Of a DNA stretch of 28,753 nucleotides, positions 10,301 through 17,045 are shown in pieces; the first letter of the stretch is position 1, and every line of letters begins with the position of its first letter. The notes under the pieces are model-generated. The model worked only from the letters and a program-made list of their open reading frames with translations, ran no database searches and was not told where the DNA came from. Made by a program: the position numbers and the translations under genes. The stretch is from a virus. The stretch covers positions 1-28,753 of the IMG/VR virus record IMGVR_UViG_3300007609_000068, one strand, 5' to 3'.

Positions 10301-11569
10301 TGATATTAGATTTGGTGCTTCAAGGGTATTGTTGACTACTACCAAATTTGTTGTTGGACTAAGAGATAAATCGTTGCCAGCCGTTGTTGTTATAGCATTA
10401 TTGTCTATTACCACATTGTTTACTCTAACTTGGTCGGCAAACACAGTGTCTATTACATTTAGATTGTTTCGTATGTTTACTAGTCCTGTGGCACTTACAT
10501 CTATGTCTAAATTGCCAGTGTTGGTGGTAATAGTATCAAACACGCTGGTAGGACTGGTAATTGTGTCTCCAACATCGAGATCGTCTTCTACAAACACGCT
10601 ACCATAATTGTTTGTGTTTCCAAAGAAATTAAATGTGTTAACCGTTGAGTCTGCTAGATTGTTTACAATAAAATTAATGTCGCTTGCATACGATTCAATT
10701 GTGTTACCGTCAATTTCTAACTCGTTTTGAACAATCAATTTTGAATTGGAGTTCAACTTAAGGGGTTCTAATGCCTCTGTTTCTGATTCCAAGATAATGT
10801 TAGAAAATGTGGTAGTGAAGCTTTTGGGACCTGATCTCAAAATTAAATTTACATCTTGTGTAGTCACTTCAACAAAGTTATCATCTATCCTTATGTCGTT
10901 TACAATTAGTTCCTCAACATCGACAGTTCCTGTGGTTGTAATCGCGCCTGTTTCACCGTCCACTGTCAACACGGTATCGCCTAAGGAATTTTCAAATGTG
11001 AGGTTTGAAGAATCTAATTTGAGGGAGCCCGCTACAACCATGTCTCCCTCAACACCAAAACGATTTGTGTCATCTGGTCTTACGATGAAATCAACACTGT
11101 TTGATTGCAGTATAATATCGCCGTCTTCTGCTAAAGCAAACTCACTGCCTGGAGATATTACTCCTTGCTCGGCTATAGTGATTCCATTAGCAACATTGAA
11201 AGAATTAGTAAAGGTGTCGTTGTCTACCGTTAGGTTTTCAGTAATATTAGTGTTTGAATTTATAACAACAGTATCACCAACAGTAGCCGCACGTAGATTT
11301 AGGTCGCCTAATGTAGATGCTATGCTATTATTTTGGATTTCTATATCACCCAGATTAGCAACTGCATCCGAAATAAGGTTTGTGGTTTTTGTGGTTCCGT
11401 TTACTTCTAATTGGTTTGTTGGAGTGTCGGTGTTTACACCTAAGAAGTTATTTGATATGTTGAAGTACAGCAGGGGAACATCGCCCGGAAAGTTGCTGAA
11501 GCTTATATCTACATCCTCTCTATAGAGGTTAGATTTCAAGACCTGGCCAGATATGCGCCCTATAGCCAT
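7304..11569 (-). CDS. Large tail-fibre/appendage protein with PKD-like domains (1421 aa)
   Basis: Starts at ATG 11569 after GGGGGA. The N-terminus MAIGRISGQVLKSNL, then LLYFNISNNFLGVNTDTPTNQ, is a signature I know from marine T4-like phage structural proteins. Residues of about 40-530 are repeated beta-solenoid-like turns (GDLNLRA, NITENLTVDN, GDINIQ, VEVQGNLHATGSITADGDL). Residues of about 640-860 contain two Ig-like PKD folds; the second has the typical INWGDGTA and ISHTFADG followed by VTLTLTSHS. The C-terminal part is Ser/Gly/Thr-rich beta sequence ending in a possible carbohydrate-binding region. It heads a two-gene unit with the 395-aa protein and has its own late promoter. Probable role: virion fibre that meets the cell surface. 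Confidence 0.82.
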   Translation of the reverse strand: MAIGRISGQVLKSNLYREDVDISFSNFPGDVPLLYFNISNNFLGVNTDTPTNQLEVNGTTKTTNLISDAVANLGDIEIQNNSIASTLGDLNLRAATVGDTVVINSNTNITENLTVDNDTFTNSFNVANGITIAEQGVISPGSEFALAEDGDIILQSNSVDFIVRPDDTNRFGVEGDMVVAGSLKLDSSNLTFENSLGDTVLTVDGETGAITTTGTVDVEELIVNDIRIDDNFVEVTTQDVNLILRSGPKSFTTTFSNIILESETEALEPLKLNSNSKLIVQNELEIDGNTIESYASDINFIVNNLADSTVNTFNFFGNTNNYGSVFVEDDLDVGDTITSPTSVFDTITTNTGNLDIDVSATGLVNIRNNLNVIDTVFADQVRVNNVVIDNNAITTTAGNDLSLSPTTNLVVVNNTLEAPNLISTALISGDNIISRTGDINIQALTPTNYINLNSNVEVQGNLHATGSITADGDLVLGDEDTDNIVFNADINSNILPDINSDGTTGYTIGFINKNWKNIFTKKLTVDGYTIDAIDNNENNLRDNPSDTALATQGAISRFIDEVNTGNEIPLGPPEDSSYADGAFIRSASVDSDGDPKPIDAFNFDISVAQAIDLLNESLNNVRNNTFIRSVDYSASPQAAGSGSTITLNLDVDGNHNQVEVDWDVTGQLVAQGVFDNKEITYPSGTDTVSFTYNAPLGGLFTVKVVVRNTDSDFPGSAGTDAEEEKVDFIIIYTPDPVADFDLYRSLTGGTALSGNLLYVIEGQALALENETSNTGISLGAGNTATYTINWGDGTAIDNIASDTDPGGRDGARISHTFADGTSTGTGSTNVTLTLTSHSTADPAVIPVSANKTIKIYENDPATPDFIDTKTLTFGSNGSQGDSPRLASGFTDNSAVTTLQKGDPINRTTRTSGNIVSNTISTLSYGSIGLESDFDPLNPPVVTSLVNNSAEGSITLTNIIGGNTGTNDTLILSSEEDYNLFNSSGQSVSFANSVFYPDAFGGFRARVEKSATTVSVGANTYQIQHTTPSGTYTSGALEFVKDDITAAPNVVDGTLSENQSGVYRYISGIPYYDAGTPSLRLSGLGIENLVGQAYVNRTDILQVRSSLNYEGTGSPAIQSQDFSYTQLNNGINPFLDVNIPIANTGVGSPYTVTTLVIPITTLITRTIDTVRWRARNVNGFGAYGGSPLKIAVHKAEQSGISEIAIAVDNSLGNGVFTDDGIRIFNFANDPVSNPVFSSTGVNYYTNNPYSESNDPGVEGTQEATIRIGVLEHNTENYSTGFLPVGPDRTGDTGTQYFTFAFRRQVVANFGIRIVSGSGVAGVWIAAPGTAIDTASSINGWLDCSIQYAGAGVPGGDSDNGGNGSNGCAITGSDIINTNSSLNGQFNMTLGAENMSNATNNVVLVRIALDAGQEITTLEIKEA

Positions 11570-11570
11570 A

Positions 11571-11600
11571 GTTAATTCCCCCGGGGATCCTGTCCCTCCA
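11571..11600 (-). other. GC-rich self-complementary leader around the ribosome-binding site of the 1421-aa gene
   Basis: The message reads GGATCCCCGGGGGAATTAAC before the ATG. The ribosome-binding GGGGGA is part of a CCCCGGGG palindrome and can pair with the neighbouring TCCC/CCCC. A further GGGA...TCCC pairing is possible just upstream. This could mask the ribosome-binding site in one mRNA conformation. It stands out in an AT-rich intergenic region, but the helices are short. Confidence 0.3.
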
Positions 11601-11649
11601 ACCTAATTCTCAGCCCTAGAGCTCTTTGCTGGTTGACCACAGTTTGTCC

Positions 11650-11667
11650 TGGGAAAACCCTTTCCCA
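11650..11667 (-). repeat. Hairpin at the predicted 5' end of a late mRNA
   Basis: A perfect 7-bp inverted repeat, TGGGAAA and TTTCCCA around a 4-base loop, lies 8 bases downstream of the CATAAATA late box. Transcription is expected to begin near 11669, so the stem would be at the extreme 5' end of the message. There is no T-run after it, so it is not an intrinsic terminator. Such 5'-terminal stems are known to protect mRNA from 5'-end-dependent decay. Confidence 0.5.
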
Positions 11668-11674
11668 TTAACAA

Positions 11675-11682
11675 TATTTATG
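11675..11682 (-). promoter_or_regulatory. T4-type late promoter box CATAAATA
   Basis: Minus-strand CATAAATA fits the NATAAATA late consensus and lies 106 bases before the ATG of the 1421-aa fibre gene, inside the 146-base gap that follows the 226-aa gene. The remaining gap sequence holds the 5' hairpin and the GC-rich leader described separately, and no ORF. Confidence 0.7.
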
Positions 11683-11715
11683 GTATGGAGATTATAAATT
11701 AAGTTGTGTTTTAAT

Positions 11716-12396
11716 TTATTTGTTGAAGTTGTGCAGAACTGTCACAGGCTTGCCGAGGGGAACTCCTGATGTAAATTCAAGATACCAACCTGTTTCCCTA
11801 ACAGTGCCAGTTCCTAGTGCGGCACCTGTTGCTGTGAATACCGTGCCAGGGGTTGAATTAGGAGCTCCGGCAGAAGTGAAATCAGTGGCAGCGCCACCGG
11901 CTCCATCGTCTACTGCGGTTATGATGTATTCTGTACCAGGAACCATGCTGTCAGCCTCAGTTTCTGCTCCTGTACCAGCAGATGGAGGATTTTGAACTAG
12001 ATTGTAATTTGTTGTTGAGATTTGAAAAACATTTTCAATCAACACAATCATGCTTTGAGCACTGTCGGGTGCAGAAAAGTCTAGATCTTGATTATCCAAA
12101 GGACCGAACACTGTTTCTAGACCAGCCGCACCATTGAGAGTTTGTTGTACAATTGTTCTTGGTTCTTTGTAACGGACCTTTCTCCACTGACTGTCTTGAT
12201 ATGCTTCAAACTCTTCAGTGGTGGTATTATAACGAAAGTGTCCGTTTTCAGGACTGAGAGGCCTTTCAGCAGTAGTGCCTTTTGGTACTAGCAGAACGTT
12301 ACTGGAATCAAGGATCACTTGATCATTGATGTCGAAAATCACACCTTTACCCAGTGTATTTTTGTTATTGGTGTTTTGCCTCTTTAAAAATCTCAT
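11716..12396 (-). CDS. Small tail-fibre/appendage protein with inserted TDFT-type domain (226 aa)
   Basis: ATG at 12396 overlaps the stop of the upstream gene by one base (TAATG) and has GGAG six bases upstream, so it is translationally coupled. Residues of about 36-75 (PKGTTAERPLSPENGHFRYN, then EEFEAYQDSQWRKVR) are the 'parameter-like' fibre module widespread in phage tail proteins. A second segment (IENVFQISTTNYNLVQNPP ... GWYLEFTSGVPLGKPVTVLH) is typical of marine phage appendages. It is interrupted by a compact block (YIITAVDD ... TDFTSAGAPNSTPGTVFTAT) that recurs in many unrelated phage fibres. Inferred to be a virion appendage component; the partner proteins are probably its neighbours. 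Confidence 0.72.
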   Translation of the reverse strand: MRFLKRQNTNNKNTLGKGVIFDINDQVILDSSNVLLVPKGTTAERPLSPENGHFRYNTTTEEFEAYQDSQWRKVRYKEPRTIVQQTLNGAAGLETVFGPLDNQDLDFSAPDSAQSMIVLIENVFQISTTNYNLVQNPPSAGTGAETEADSMVPGTEYIITAVDDGAGGAATDFTSAGAPNSTPGTVFTATGAALGTGTVRETGWYLEFTSGVPLGKPVTVLHNFNK

Positions 12397-12734
12397 TATA
12401 GCTCCAAGAAACTAACTGTTGCAGATAACACTGTTGGCGATTCACTGCTTACTACAATTTTGTCACCGCCATCAAGAATGATTTTTTCAGTGTCAAATGT
12501 AAAAGTTTCGCCTGCAGGTAGCTGAACCTTGTTTATTACTTTATTTATATCCGATGCAATATCACCTTGCTTGACAAAATGCAAATCAAAGTTTGTTGAA
12601 TTTGCAGTTTCGTCATTTGGATCAGGTGTTGCTGTATTGCATACCATAATCACAGTTACCGCAAATCTTATCCCTGAGGGGACAGCTAGCAGTTCTGTGT
12701 CTAATCTATCAATTGCAACGCTTTGAATAGCCAT
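12396..12734 (-). CDS. Conserved appendage-cluster protein (112 aa)
   Basis: ATG at 12734 is preceded by AAGG about ten bases upstream. The sequence is all-beta in character (LLAVPSGIRFAVTVIMVCN, NFDLHFVKQGD, LPAGETFTFDTEKIILDGGD, TVSFLEL) and matches a small protein I recognise from the structural gene clusters of marine T4-like phages. It has no signal peptide, membrane segment or catalytic motif. It sits between two fibre-type genes with tight spacing (15 bases upstream, 1-base overlap downstream), so it is probably a structural or adaptor subunit. Function is not established. Confidence 0.7.
   Translation of the reverse strand: MAIQSVAIDRLDTELLAVPSGIRFAVTVIMVCNTATPDPNDETANSTNFDLHFVKQGDIASDINKVINKVQLPAGETFTFDTEKIILDGGDKIVVSSESPTVLSATVSFLEL
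12542..12549 (-). promoter_or_regulatory. Perfect TATAAATA box inside the 112-aa gene
   Basis: Minus-strand TATAAATA is the exact T4 late consensus. It lies within the 112-aa coding region (codons for Asp-Ile-Asn-Lys), about 145 bases before the ATG at 12396. It could give an extra late transcript for the 226-aa gene, or be fortuitous, since the gene is also coupled to its upstream neighbour. Confidence 0.35.
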
Positions 12735-12749
12735 TTTCTTTTACCTTTT

Positions 12750-13754
12750 TTAAAATATAATCCCATATAGGATTGATTTACTTTTACTTACCAATTCGTC
12801 CGTGGTGCTGTTTTCATTCACAAAATAAATGCCAGTACCTCCTACATCTTGGACTCCTGCAAATATCTTTACACCATTACTGGGTGTAGTAGGTACTTCA
12901 AATATGTTTGCAGGTTTTGGTATTGTTAAGTTATTGTTTATGAATACTGTGTTAGTAATCGATCCAGCAATCACTTTGTTAGCTCTCAGTGTTAGATTGT
13001 CATCATCTCTAAGTCCTGTTACAGGATCAGGATCAGTCTTACCACTAATTGTAGTTATATCAAAATCTATGTTTTGTATTTCTACGTGACCTTCATAAAA
13101 GTTTGCAGTAGGAGTTGTTTGCTGATCAAGAACCACTACTACTTTGCTGTCTAAACCACTCAGTTCGCTGTCTTGCACTTCTACAAAACTTTCTGACGCT
13201 TCACCTTGTGCTATCCTGTTAATTCCAATAGCACCTAATACTGCATCGTCTACATATAACTTATTAGGAATTGCGTTTTCATCAACTCCTGTGGTGTTTT
13301 TTAAAAACCCAAGATATGCTTCCGGTGTTACGTCGTCGATGCGCAAAACATTTCCATTTTGGTCAATACTGCGTGTGCCAAAATTTACCGAACCGGTTCT
13401 GATTTGCGAAAGTGTGTCGGCAGGATCGTCAAACTTAAACACAAAAGAATCAATACTCTCGTCGAATACCATTTGCGCATTTGCAAGGTTTCCTCTGTTT
13501 ACTTCTAAACCAGCGGATCCGATCGTTACGCCATCGCCTGTTTCACCTTGATTGACAACAATGATGTTATCTTGTACTGTTAAGGTGGATGATTCTACTG
13601 TGGTTGTTTCACCTTCGACTAATAAGTTTCCACTTATTCTAACCTGTCCAGGGCCAGAAGGAGATAAAGAATTTCCTGTATTTAGAAAAATTTCTCCACC
13701 TTCTTTGGTTTCGACAATGTAATCGCCTTCTGCAACCCTTAAGAATTTGCTCAT
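12750..13754 (-). CDS. Tail-fibre/appendage structural protein (334 aa)
   Basis: ATG at 13754 follows AAGGA with 8-base spacing, and lies 9 bases after the stop of the 145-aa gene. Residues of about 1-75 (MSKFLRVAEGDYIVETKEGG, then QVRISGNLLVEGETTTVESS and TLTVQDNIIVVNQGETGDGV) are a known marine phage structural motif, in which a solenoid turn leads into an 'ITIGSAGLEVNRG' type element. The middle contains NKLYVDDAV, common in fibre proteins before a coiled or beta segment. The C-terminus (NLTIPKPANIFEVP, GVQDVGGTGIYFVN) is a further beta module. Probably part of the same appendage as the adjacent genes. No enzymatic motif seen. Confidence 0.75.
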   Translation of the reverse strand: MSKFLRVAEGDYIVETKEGGEIFLNTGNSLSPSGPGQVRISGNLLVEGETTTVESSTLTVQDNIIVVNQGETGDGVTIGSAGLEVNRGNLANAQMVFDESIDSFVFKFDDPADTLSQIRTGSVNFGTRSIDQNGNVLRIDDVTPEAYLGFLKNTTGVDENAIPNKLYVDDAVLGAIGINRIAQGEASESFVEVQDSELSGLDSKVVVVLDQQTTPTANFYEGHVEIQNIDFDITTISGKTDPDPVTGLRDDDNLTLRANKVIAGSITNTVFINNNLTIPKPANIFEVPTTPSNGVKIFAGVQDVGGTGIYFVNENSTTDELVSKSKSILYGIIF

Positions 13755-13763
13755 TTAAGATCC

Positions 13764-14201
13764 TTAAATAGCAGTAAGAATAAGCAGGTTAGCTGTAGAG
13801 TCGTCTTGAATTTCCCAGGTATAACGATTATTGGCGAAATCGATCATTGTGCGATTCTGTACTTTGCGGATGTTAACTCCGGCACCTGAACCTCCAACAT
13901 ATCCCTTAATAATCATTTCTCCGTCGCCTGGCACTTGCTTGTTCACAAGTGTGCAAAATCCTACATTACCAGTTCCGTTTGAACCATCACGAGTTGTACC
14001 GTCTGTGTTAACAGCCGTGCCATTTGCAGTATCGTTGACTTTGAATTTTGTTTCTGATCTCTGGGAAAGAATAATACCTGTGTTTGATACTGACTCACCT
14101 GTGACCTTTACTACGGCAGTAAGTCTTTCTTCGTTGCTGAGATCTGCACCTCCGGCGGCTTGAGTATTGCCGAAAAATCTATCATTTAATGGACGTCCCA
14201 T
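13764..14201 (-). CDS. Conserved virion-type protein, GRPLNDRFFGN family (145 aa)
   Basis: I place the start at ATG 14201 because AAGGAG sits 6 bases upstream and the protein then begins MGRPLNDRFFGN, a start I recognise from small structural proteins of marine phages. An in-frame ATG at 14276 would add 25 residues but has no ribosome-binding site and lies right at the expected transcription start. The body is Gly/Thr/Asn-rich with beta character (ILSQRSETKFKV, GFCTLVNKQVPGDGEMIIKG, RYTWEI). It leads the appendage cluster from its own late promoter. Role unknown; a small capsid or tail decoration subunit is possible. Confidence 0.72.
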   Translation of the reverse strand: MGRPLNDRFFGNTQAAGGADLSNEERLTAVVKVTGESVSNTGIILSQRSETKFKVNDTANGTAVNTDGTTRDGSNGTGNVGFCTLVNKQVPGDGEMIIKGYVGGSGAGVNIRKVQNRTMIDFANNRYTWEIQDDSTANLLILTAI

Positions 14202-14207
14202 TTGTTT

Positions 14208-14213
14208 CTCCTT
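14208..14213 (-). promoter_or_regulatory. Shine-Dalgarno that fixes the start of the 145-aa gene
   Basis: AAGGAG on the minus strand, six bases before ATG 14201. This supports the shorter protein over the 25-residue upstream extension. Confidence 0.75.
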
Positions 14214-14286
14214 ATGTTGACGTTCTAGGTCTACGCGGTGGGTTGCTCCGCATAAGTCTTCTTTGCAGAAGCTCATTTAGACATTG

Positions 14287-14294
14287 TATTTATC
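14287..14294 (-). promoter_or_regulatory. T4-type late promoter box GATAAATA
   Basis: Minus-strand GATAAATA between the 130-aa gene (stop at 14290, so the box overlaps its end) and the 145-aa gene. Transcription should begin near 14281, giving an approximately 80-base leader to ATG 14201. The leader holds a small hairpin (CTTCT, loop GCAA, AGAAG) and a four-codon ATG-TCT-AAA-TGA reading frame. Confidence 0.65.
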
Positions 14295-14682
14295 TCGTCT
14301 TGTCTTTAACACGATTTATGAAATCACGAACATATTCAAAATGTGTACTCAATTTACCAAACAGTTCAGGATTGTATATCTGAGACGCTTGGTCGTAACT
14401 GCTTTTTCCTATCAGTGAATAATAGTCAATACTGATACCATAATCTGGAAACATACCTGTAATAAACAAACAATGATCGCCAAGTTCTTTGGCTTGTTGT
14501 TTGGACTGTAAGTCAAAGAATGTTTCAGCAAACGTTGTAGCAGGGAGGAATTCTTGGTCTCTTACTCTTGATGCCAACAATAAGATAATGTATTGTTCAA
14601 TATAGTCTGGCATTTCTATGCCAGTGTCTTTTTTGGTTTCAATGACTGCATTTGAAAATGCAACCACATATTCATCTTGCAT
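14290..14682 (-). CDS. Hypothetical protein after the capsid gene (130 aa)
   Basis: Reads MQDEYVVAFSNAVIETKK, then MPDYIEQYIILLLASRVRDQ and SIDYYSLIGKSSYDQA, ending RDFINRVKDKTR. It is mostly helical by eye, with no membrane segment, signal peptide or catalytic motif. I do not recognise the family firmly. Its isolation is notable: a strong terminator separates it from gp23, and its own late box lies only 5 bases before the ATG, with no Shine-Dalgarno in between. A downstream ATG (residue 24) also lacks a ribosome-binding site. The position next to gp23 suggests a late virion or head-assembly role, but this is inference. Confidence 0.7.
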   Translation of the reverse strand: MQDEYVVAFSNAVIETKKDTGIEMPDYIEQYIILLLASRVRDQEFLPATTFAETFFDLQSKQQAKELGDHCLFITGMFPDYGISIDYYSLIGKSSYDQASQIYNPELFGKLSTHFEYVRDFINRVKDKTR

Positions 14683-14687
14683 AAAAT

Positions 14688-14695
14688 TATTTATT
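14688..14695 (-). promoter_or_regulatory. Late promoter box AATAAATA immediately before an ATG
   Basis: Minus-strand AATAAATA followed by ATTTT and then ATG 14682. In T4 late promoters transcription begins about six bases after the box, which here falls on or beside the start codon. It lies just downstream of the gp23 terminator, so it starts a new unit. Confidence 0.6.
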
Positions 14696-14703
14696 ACGCC
14701 GAC

Positions 14704-14731
14704 AAAAAAATAGGCCCCGAAGGGCCTATTT
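14704..14731 (-). terminator. Rho-independent terminator after gp23
   Basis: On the minus strand AAATAGGCCC and GGGCCTATTT form a perfect 10-bp stem around a TTCG tetraloop, followed directly by TTTT, 24 bases after the gp23 stop. This is a textbook intrinsic terminator and ends the head operon. Confidence 0.93.
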
Positions 14732-14754
14732 CAGTGTGGTTACCTTAGTAACTA

Positions 14755-15921
14755 TTAGCTGAAGCTAACGTTGCCGTTAGTTACGCCAACTGCTGCCAAG
14801 TAATCAGCAGCATTACCAAGAGATGACGCTGTGTTAGTTAGTTCTACATAACCATAGCGAGTCATAAAGCTCACTGTTGGCTCGAATGTAGATGGATCTA
14901 GCACAACTCCACTGCTCATCAATGGAATGTATGGGCAGTAGAATGCAGCCGCATCTGATTCTGAAGTACCTTTGTACCCGATCAATACGTTTGCATTGTC
15001 AGCGGCATATGTGTTAACATATACACGCATAGCATTGTTTAGTGTTCCAACCATCTTGGTGTTAGTTGGTGCTTCGAAAGTACCTTCTGTTGTACGAGCG
15101 AACGCAGAAGTAGTTGCTGACTGAAGAATAGTAAGCGCAAATGGGCTAACTACACACCAGTTACCAGCACCACGACGTGTACGCTGTGCAATCAAGTTAC
15201 TTGCGCGGTTGATTTGAACAGCTAGTGCAGCGTGCTCGTCACCTACGAAAGTAGCAGTACCACTAACAGCGGCTTGGTCATATGTTTCAACAACATTGCC
15301 AGCTAGTGAATCTAGGCTACCAAGTACTTCTTGGTCAATTTCAGCAGTAATTTCTTGTGCAAGTGCAGCCATAATTTCTGCTTCAACGTCGATGCCGTGC
15401 ATAGACTGTGCGTCTTGTGCAGCTTCAAAAGTCCAGCGTGCGCTGAGCTTACGAGTCTTGGCTTCGACAGTTTGCTTCAAGATTTGAATTGACATTCTGT
15501 TACCAGCTTGTCCTTCAAGTGAAGCAGTTGCGCTTGGAGCAGCATCGCTGCCTGGAGCACCTGAATACGCTTCAGCGATCTTGAATGGTGAAAGTGCCTC
15601 TTCACCTGCTGTAGCACCGTTGTCTGTGTCAGCATAACGTACACGTAGTGTATGAATCTGACCAACTGGTCCTGTCATTGGTTGTACACCAACTAGTTCA
15701 TTTGCAATGACTGTTGGCATTACACGTCTGATCACTGGAAGGATCACACGATTTAGTGTTGCAACGTTACCGGCAGAAGTAGCACCAGCAGTAGCACTCT
15801 CTGACAAATACTTGCGAGTATTTTCAAGAGTAGTGGCCATTACTGACTTTTTGTTGCCTTGTAGGCCTTCAAGAAGTGCTGTCTTCGTGTCCTGCCAGCG
15901 ACTTTCTAGTAGTTCTGACAT
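14755..15921 (-). CDS. 23: Major capsid protein gp23 (388 aa, compact form)
   Basis: Forms the icosahedral shell of the head after cleavage by gp21. Recognised from the T4-type signature LSARWTFEAAQDAQSMHGID, then EAEIMAALAQEITAEIDQEV, and the C-terminal CPYIPLMSSGVVLDPSTFEP leading to MTRYGY. AAGGAG precedes ATG 15921 and overlaps the gp22 stop. At 388 residues it is well short of the 521 of T4 gp23, so the insertion domain and much of the propeptide are probably absent. Possible gp21 sites of the L-x-E type near the N-terminus are LLE18/G19 and LSE41/S42. Follows gp22 by 10 bases and ends at a strong terminator. Confidence 0.95.
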   Translation of the reverse strand: MSELLESRWQDTKTALLEGLQGNKKSVMATTLENTRKYLSESATAGATSAGNVATLNRVILPVIRRVMPTVIANELVGVQPMTGPVGQIHTLRVRYADTDNGATAGEEALSPFKIAEAYSGAPGSDAAPSATASLEGQAGNRMSIQILKQTVEAKTRKLSARWTFEAAQDAQSMHGIDVEAEIMAALAQEITAEIDQEVLGSLDSLAGNVVETYDQAAVSGTATFVGDEHAALAVQINRASNLIAQRTRRGAGNWCVVSPFALTILQSATTSAFARTTEGTFEAPTNTKMVGTLNNAMRVYVNTYAADNANVLIGYKGTSESDAAAFYCPYIPLMSSGVVLDPSTFEPTVSFMTRYGYVELTNTASSLGNAADYLAAVGVTNGNVSFS

Positions 15922-15931
15922 AATAATCTCC

Positions 15932-17032
15932 TTAATTTAATCCAGCTAAACGACGAATGTCTACTACATTCTCATCGTTTGCCTTACTACTATGTGTTTG
16001 TGAAGTTTCTTCACGATTGCCTGTTACTTCTTTGCCTTCTGTTAATGTTGCCTTTTGCTTTGCTGGAGTATTACCGTCAATCACTGCCGGTAGGTATTTC
16101 TCAAACGAACTACGTAGTCTGTTCGTTTGAACTGATTCCAGTAAATCTTTCATGATGGCTTTTTGATCACTGTTAAGTGGACCAACCAGCTCATTCATAA
16201 TTTCTTGTCTTTGTGCAGATTCCACAAGACGCTTTTTCTCAGCTTCTTTTGATTCTGCAATTTTAATTGCTTTAGCCGCATGTTTTTTGGCTTCTGCAAG
16301 TTGCTTGTCTTTTAGATCAAGAACCTTTAATAGTTTTGCTGTTTCTGATTTTTCATTTAGATATGAAGAACCATATTCATTTGCAAACGCTTCAAAGATT
16401 CTACGACCGAAGTCGTTTTGACGTGCTGTGTCGATATCTTCTCTGAGAGAACCAATCTCTTTGTTAAGAGTTTTAGATACTGTCTCAGATACCACATCGG
16501 CACTACGCTTAATAAAATCTTTTTTGACCTTATTGAAATGTGATTTTGCTTCTCTAACAAGCTTGACCTTGGTTTCGGCAAGATCCTTCTTGTCTTCGTA
16601 GAATTCAGCAATTTCTGAAGCAAGCGAATCAACAATGAATTCTTCAAGCTTGGCATAGTTTTCCTGCATTGCTTTTTTGTCTGCGTGTAGTTCTACAATT
16701 TCTTTTTGCAGTTGTTCAACCACAAAACCTTTTAGTAGATCTGAATTTTCACGCATTGCAACAGCATACTTTGCTTTTGCTTCTGCAAGTTGATTTCTGT
16801 CTTCTGAGAACTCTGCAATTTCTTGCTGTAGATTTTCAGAAAGCATTTGATCAATTGCATCGACCATTGTCTGCTTGTCGTGCTCGTATTTCTGTGCAAA
16901 CTCTTCACGGAGTTCAGCAGTTACCTGCTGCTTGTGCTCAGTTACTTTGCTATTCCAAGCTTCTTCTACTTCAGCTCTGATTTCTTCTGAAATTACATCA
17001 TTTTCAAAAAGGTGTTTCAGTGCTTCCAACAT
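15932..17032 (-). CDS. 22: Prohead scaffold (core) protein gp22 (366 aa)
   Basis: Internal scaffold that shapes the prohead and is degraded by gp21. The protein is extremely charged and helical, with Glu/Lys heptad patterns through residues of about 20-300 and no globular motif, as expected for gp22. Position between gp21 and gp23 is the T4 order. An L-x-x-E-I element recurs at residues of about 67, 107, 136 and 188 (NLQQEIAEF, QLQKEIVEL, SLASEIAEF, TLNKEIGSL), suggesting internal duplication; at 366 residues it is longer than T4 gp22 (269). The C-terminus ends NVVDIRRLAGLN after a Thr/Ser/Asn-rich linker. AGGAG precedes ATG 17032. Confidence 0.88.
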   Translation of the reverse strand: MLEALKHLFENDVISEEIRAEVEEAWNSKVTEHKQQVTAELREEFAQKYEHDKQTMVDAIDQMLSENLQQEIAEFSEDRNQLAEAKAKYAVAMRENSDLLKGFVVEQLQKEIVELHADKKAMQENYAKLEEFIVDSLASEIAEFYEDKKDLAETKVKLVREAKSHFNKVKKDFIKRSADVVSETVSKTLNKEIGSLREDIDTARQNDFGRRIFEAFANEYGSSYLNEKSETAKLLKVLDLKDKQLAEAKKHAAKAIKIAESKEAEKKRLVESAQRQEIMNELVGPLNSDQKAIMKDLLESVQTNRLRSSFEKYLPAVIDGNTPAKQKATLTEGKEVTGNREETSQTHSSKANDENVVDIRRLAGLN

Positions 17033-17045
17033 ATAATTTCTCCTG

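Noticed and set aside
10746-11525. Plus-strand open frame (259 codons) antisense to the 1421-aa fibre gene
   Set aside because: Ser/Val/Thr-rich shadow of a beta-repeat protein; no family resemblance or start signal.
11578-11592. CCCGGGGATCCT resembles a cloning-vector polylinker
   Set aside because: Only 12 bases match, flanks do not, and it lies in a plausible leader; chance similarity is enough.
14202-14276. 25-residue N-terminal extension of the 145-aa protein with a CxxxxC pair
   Set aside because: No ribosome-binding site, and the expected transcript start is about 5 bases away; AAGGAG favours ATG 14201.
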